Shown here piece after piece: positions 4,807 through 6,402 of a DNA stretch of 6,402 bases (its first letter is position 1; each line of letters opens with the position of its first letter). A program made the translations under genes and the position numbers. This stretch comes from Caldithrix sp. (GTDB lineage Bacteria > Zhuqueibacterota > Zhuqueibacteria > Oceanimicrobiales > Oceanimicrobiaceae), in NCBI GenBank assembly GCA_004357015.1, contig SMXE01000084.1, forward strand, positions 1 through 6,402, in the 5' to 3' direction. The notes below the pieces were generated by a model that did no database searches, was not told where the DNA came from, and saw only the letters and a program-made list of their open reading frames with translations.

Positions 4807-6230
4807 AAGTTATCATTCCAACTGCGCTCAGGCAGTACACAGGAAATCAGGGTAGTGTTACGCTTCCGGGCCGAACGGTCGGAGAGGCGCTCAGCAACTT
4901 GAGTGGGGAATTTTCCGATATAAAGAAGCACCTTTTTGGCGAAGATGGCAAGGTGCGCAACTTCGTTAATGTTTATGTCAACGATGATGACATTCGCTAC
5001 TTGCAGCAGAATGAGACCGAGTTGAAGGAAGGCGATGTCATCACCATCGTGCCTTCTGTCGCCGGTGGCAGCGAGGACGTGGATGGCGAGCTGTCGCGCG
5101 CGGAAATCGAGCGCTACAGCCGGCACCTGATCATGCCCGAGGTCGCGCTGGCGGGACAGAAGAAGCTCAAGAAAGCAAAAGTGCTTCTGGTCGGCATGGG
5201 CGGGCTTGGCTCTCCCACCGCCATGTACCTTGCGGCAGCGGGCGTTGGCAGGCTCGGTATCGTGGATTTTGACGTGGTCGAGTACACCAATTTGCAGCGG
5301 CAAATAATTTACTCAATCGACGATGTGGGCCGGCCCAAACTACAGGCCGCTGGCGACCGGCTCAAAGGCATCAACCCTGATCTCGAAATCGATTTTTACG
5401 AGGAAAGGTTGACCTCCGAAAACGCCCTGGATATCCTGGCAAAATATGACATCATTATCGACGGCACGGATAATTTTCCGACCCGCTACCTTGTGAACGA
5501 TGCCTGTGTACTTCTTGGCAAGCCGAATATTTATGGCAGCATTTTTCGGTTCGAGGGCCAGGCTTCGGTCTTTTACGCCAAGGAGGGGCCGTGCTACCGG
5601 TGCCTTTACCCGGAACCGCCGCCGCCGGGACTGGTGCCCAGTTGCGCCGAAGGCGGTGTGCTCGGCATTCTCCCTGGAAATATCGGCTTGATCCAGGCCA
5701 CTGAAGCGGTGAAGCTCATTTTGGGTAAGGGCGTGCCGCTCATCGGCCGGCTTCTGTTATTCGATGCGCTGGCCATGGAGTACCGCGAGCTCAAGCTCCG
5801 CAAAGACCCGAACTGCCCAATTTGCGGTGACCGCCAGACTATTACAGCGCTTATCGACTACGAGCAGTTTTGCGGCATCGGCACCGAGGCCGACCGACTC
5901 GTTCTTGAGCCGGAGAATGAAATCAGCGTGACCGAGTTGCATGAGAGAATTCTGGCAAGCCAGGCGCCGGTTGTTCTGGACGTGAGGGAGCCGCACGAAT
6001 TTGAAATTTGCCGGCTTCCCGATTCAAAACTCATTCCGCTGGGCGAACTGTCTACGCGCGTACATGAGCTTGAAAGGGAATGGGACATCGTGGTGTTTTG
6101 CCGTTCCGGCATGCGCGGCGCGCAGGCCGTGAAGTTTCTGCAGGAAGCCGGGTTTGAGAAAATCAAGAATCTGAAAGGCGGAATTTTGGCCTGGTCAGAT
6201 GAGGTGGATCCGAGTGTCCCGAAGTACTGA
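4797..6230 (+). CDS. moeZ: Fusion of CysO/MoaD-like sulfur carrier, MoeB/ThiF-like adenylyltransferase and rhodanese
   Basis: The 477 residues hold three domains. Residues 1-91 are a ubiquitin-fold carrier very like Mycobacterium CysO (IPTALRQYTG, FVNVYVNDDDIR, ending VPSVAGG). Residues about 98-344 are an E1-like adenylyltransferase with nucleotide loop GMGGLGS (133-139), DFDVVEYTNLQRQ (157-169), Lys181, GTDNF (223-227), the conserved Cys283 in SCAEGGVLG, and zinc cysteines 266/269 and 340/343. Residues about 375-477 are a rhodanese with DVREPHEF and catalytic Cys435 in CRSGMR. The E1 would adenylate a carrier Gly-Gly end and the rhodanese would load sulfur as a thiocarboxylate. Oddly, Gly90-Gly91 is internal, followed by an acidic linker SEDVDGE, so it cannot be modified unless cut or unless a different carrier is used. 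A role in molybdopterin or thiamine sulfur transfer is the alternative; the cysM and mec neighbours favour cysteine. No terminator is visible after it. Confidence 0.93.
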   Translation: MPVKVIIPTALRQYTGNQGSVTLPGRTVGEALSNLSGEFSDIKKHLFGEDGKVRNFVNVYVNDDDIRYLQQNETELKEGDVITIVPSVAGGSEDVDGELSRAEIERYSRHLIMPEVALAGQKKLKKAKVLLVGMGGLGSPTAMYLAAAGVGRLGIVDFDVVEYTNLQRQIIYSIDDVGRPKLQAAGDRLKGINPDLEIDFYEERLTSENALDILAKYDIIIDGTDNFPTRYLVNDACVLLGKPNIYGSIFRFEGQASVFYAKEGPCYRCLYPEPPPPGLVPSCAEGGVLGILPGNIGLIQATEAVKLILGKGVPLIGRLLLFDALAMEYRELKLRKDPNCPICGDRQTITALIDYEQFCGIGTEADRLVLEPENEISVTELHERILASQAPVVLDVREPHEFEICRLPDSKLIPLGELSTRVHELEREWDIVVFCRSGMRGAQAVKFLQEAGFEKIKNLKGGILAWSDEVDPSVPKY

Positions 6231-6295
6231 AAGCATGCTGGCAAGTCTCGATCATGTAGAGCTATTGAATCAGTAGGTTTGTAATTCGATTTTTA

Positions 6296-6313
6296 CCACG
6301 AAGAGCACGAAGG
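6296..6313. repeat. Short tandem CACGAAG repeat in the downstream spacer
   Basis: CCACGAAGA (6296-6304) and GCACGAAGG (6305-6313) are two 9-base units sharing CACGAAG. Motifs of this kind (CCACGAAGGnCACGAAGG) occur dispersed between genes in a number of bacterial genomes, so it may be one copy of such a family. From 6231 to 6402 I see no coding sequence, no good promoter and no intrinsic terminator. Confidence 0.35.
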
Positions 6314-6402
6314 AAGCGGTTTGCGTATTTAAGCCTGAGTGCAAGTCATGGTATCAAGGCAGCGATTTGGAGCAGGTGCATTCAGATAAATTGGCTGGAG
6401 AA

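Noticed and set aside
5073..5081. Internal start (GAGG then GTG at 5079, in frame) that would give a stand-alone MoeZ without the carrier domain
   Set aside because: The spacing between GAGG and GTG is only two bases, too short for a normal site. It remains a remote possibility and would matter for the buried Gly-Gly question.
6231..6402. Short ORFs and the AGCATGCT palindrome after the last gene
   Set aside because: The ORFs are under 20 codons without Shine-Dalgarno sites, and an 8-base palindrome alone is too short to be a terminator.

Overview
The window is a compact bacterial chromosome segment with every gene on the + strand. Base composition is moderate (near 50 percent GC by eye), Shine-Dalgarno sites are clear and promoters are sigma70-like. 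No phage, transposon, CRISPR or RNA-gene signature is visible. The taxon cannot be fixed. An about 509-residue biotin carboxylase, together with a cysteine pathway resembling that of Mycobacterium but with a fused carrier/activator protein, suggests an environmental bacterium outside the usual model groups. A Calditrichota/KSB1- or Ignavibacteria-like lineage is only a guess.

Region 1 (1-3115) is a biotin-dependent acyl-CoA carboxylase neighbourhood. It holds the C-terminal part of a propionyl-CoA carboxylase-type carboxyltransferase (1-840), a tryptophan-free dodecin with its own promoter and a strong hairpin after it (880-1183), a STAS-domain anti-sigma-factor-antagonist-like protein (1238-1576), and a biotin carboxylase (1586-3115). 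No biotin carrier domain is present, so it must be encoded elsewhere.

Region 2 (3116-3377) is the most interesting part. It has a strong promoter (TTGACA-17-TATTTT), then a 29-codon ORF (3193-3282) with six Cys codons in a seven-codon block, and then a perfect intrinsic terminator (3328-3366) just before the cysteine synthase gene. An alternative hairpin (3272-3284 with 3322-3334) would disrupt that terminator. This is the architecture of a ribosome-mediated, cysteine-responsive transcription attenuator.

Region 3 (3378-6230) is the operon it would control. The genes overlap or are tightly coupled: a CysM-type cysteine synthase that itself contains no cysteine, a JAMM metalloprotease of the Mec type, and a 477-residue fusion of a CysO-like ubiquitin-fold sulfur carrier, a MoeB/ThiF adenylyltransferase and a rhodanese. 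Together these form a carrier-protein (thiocarboxylate) route to cysteine: activate and sulfurate the carrier, transfer sulfur to an activated serine, then release cysteine with the protease. The Gly-Gly that must become the thiocarboxylate lies inside the fusion, which raises the question whether the neighbouring JAMM protease first cuts it free.

The last 172 bases (6231-6402) hold no recognisable gene, only a short tandem CACGAAG repeat.
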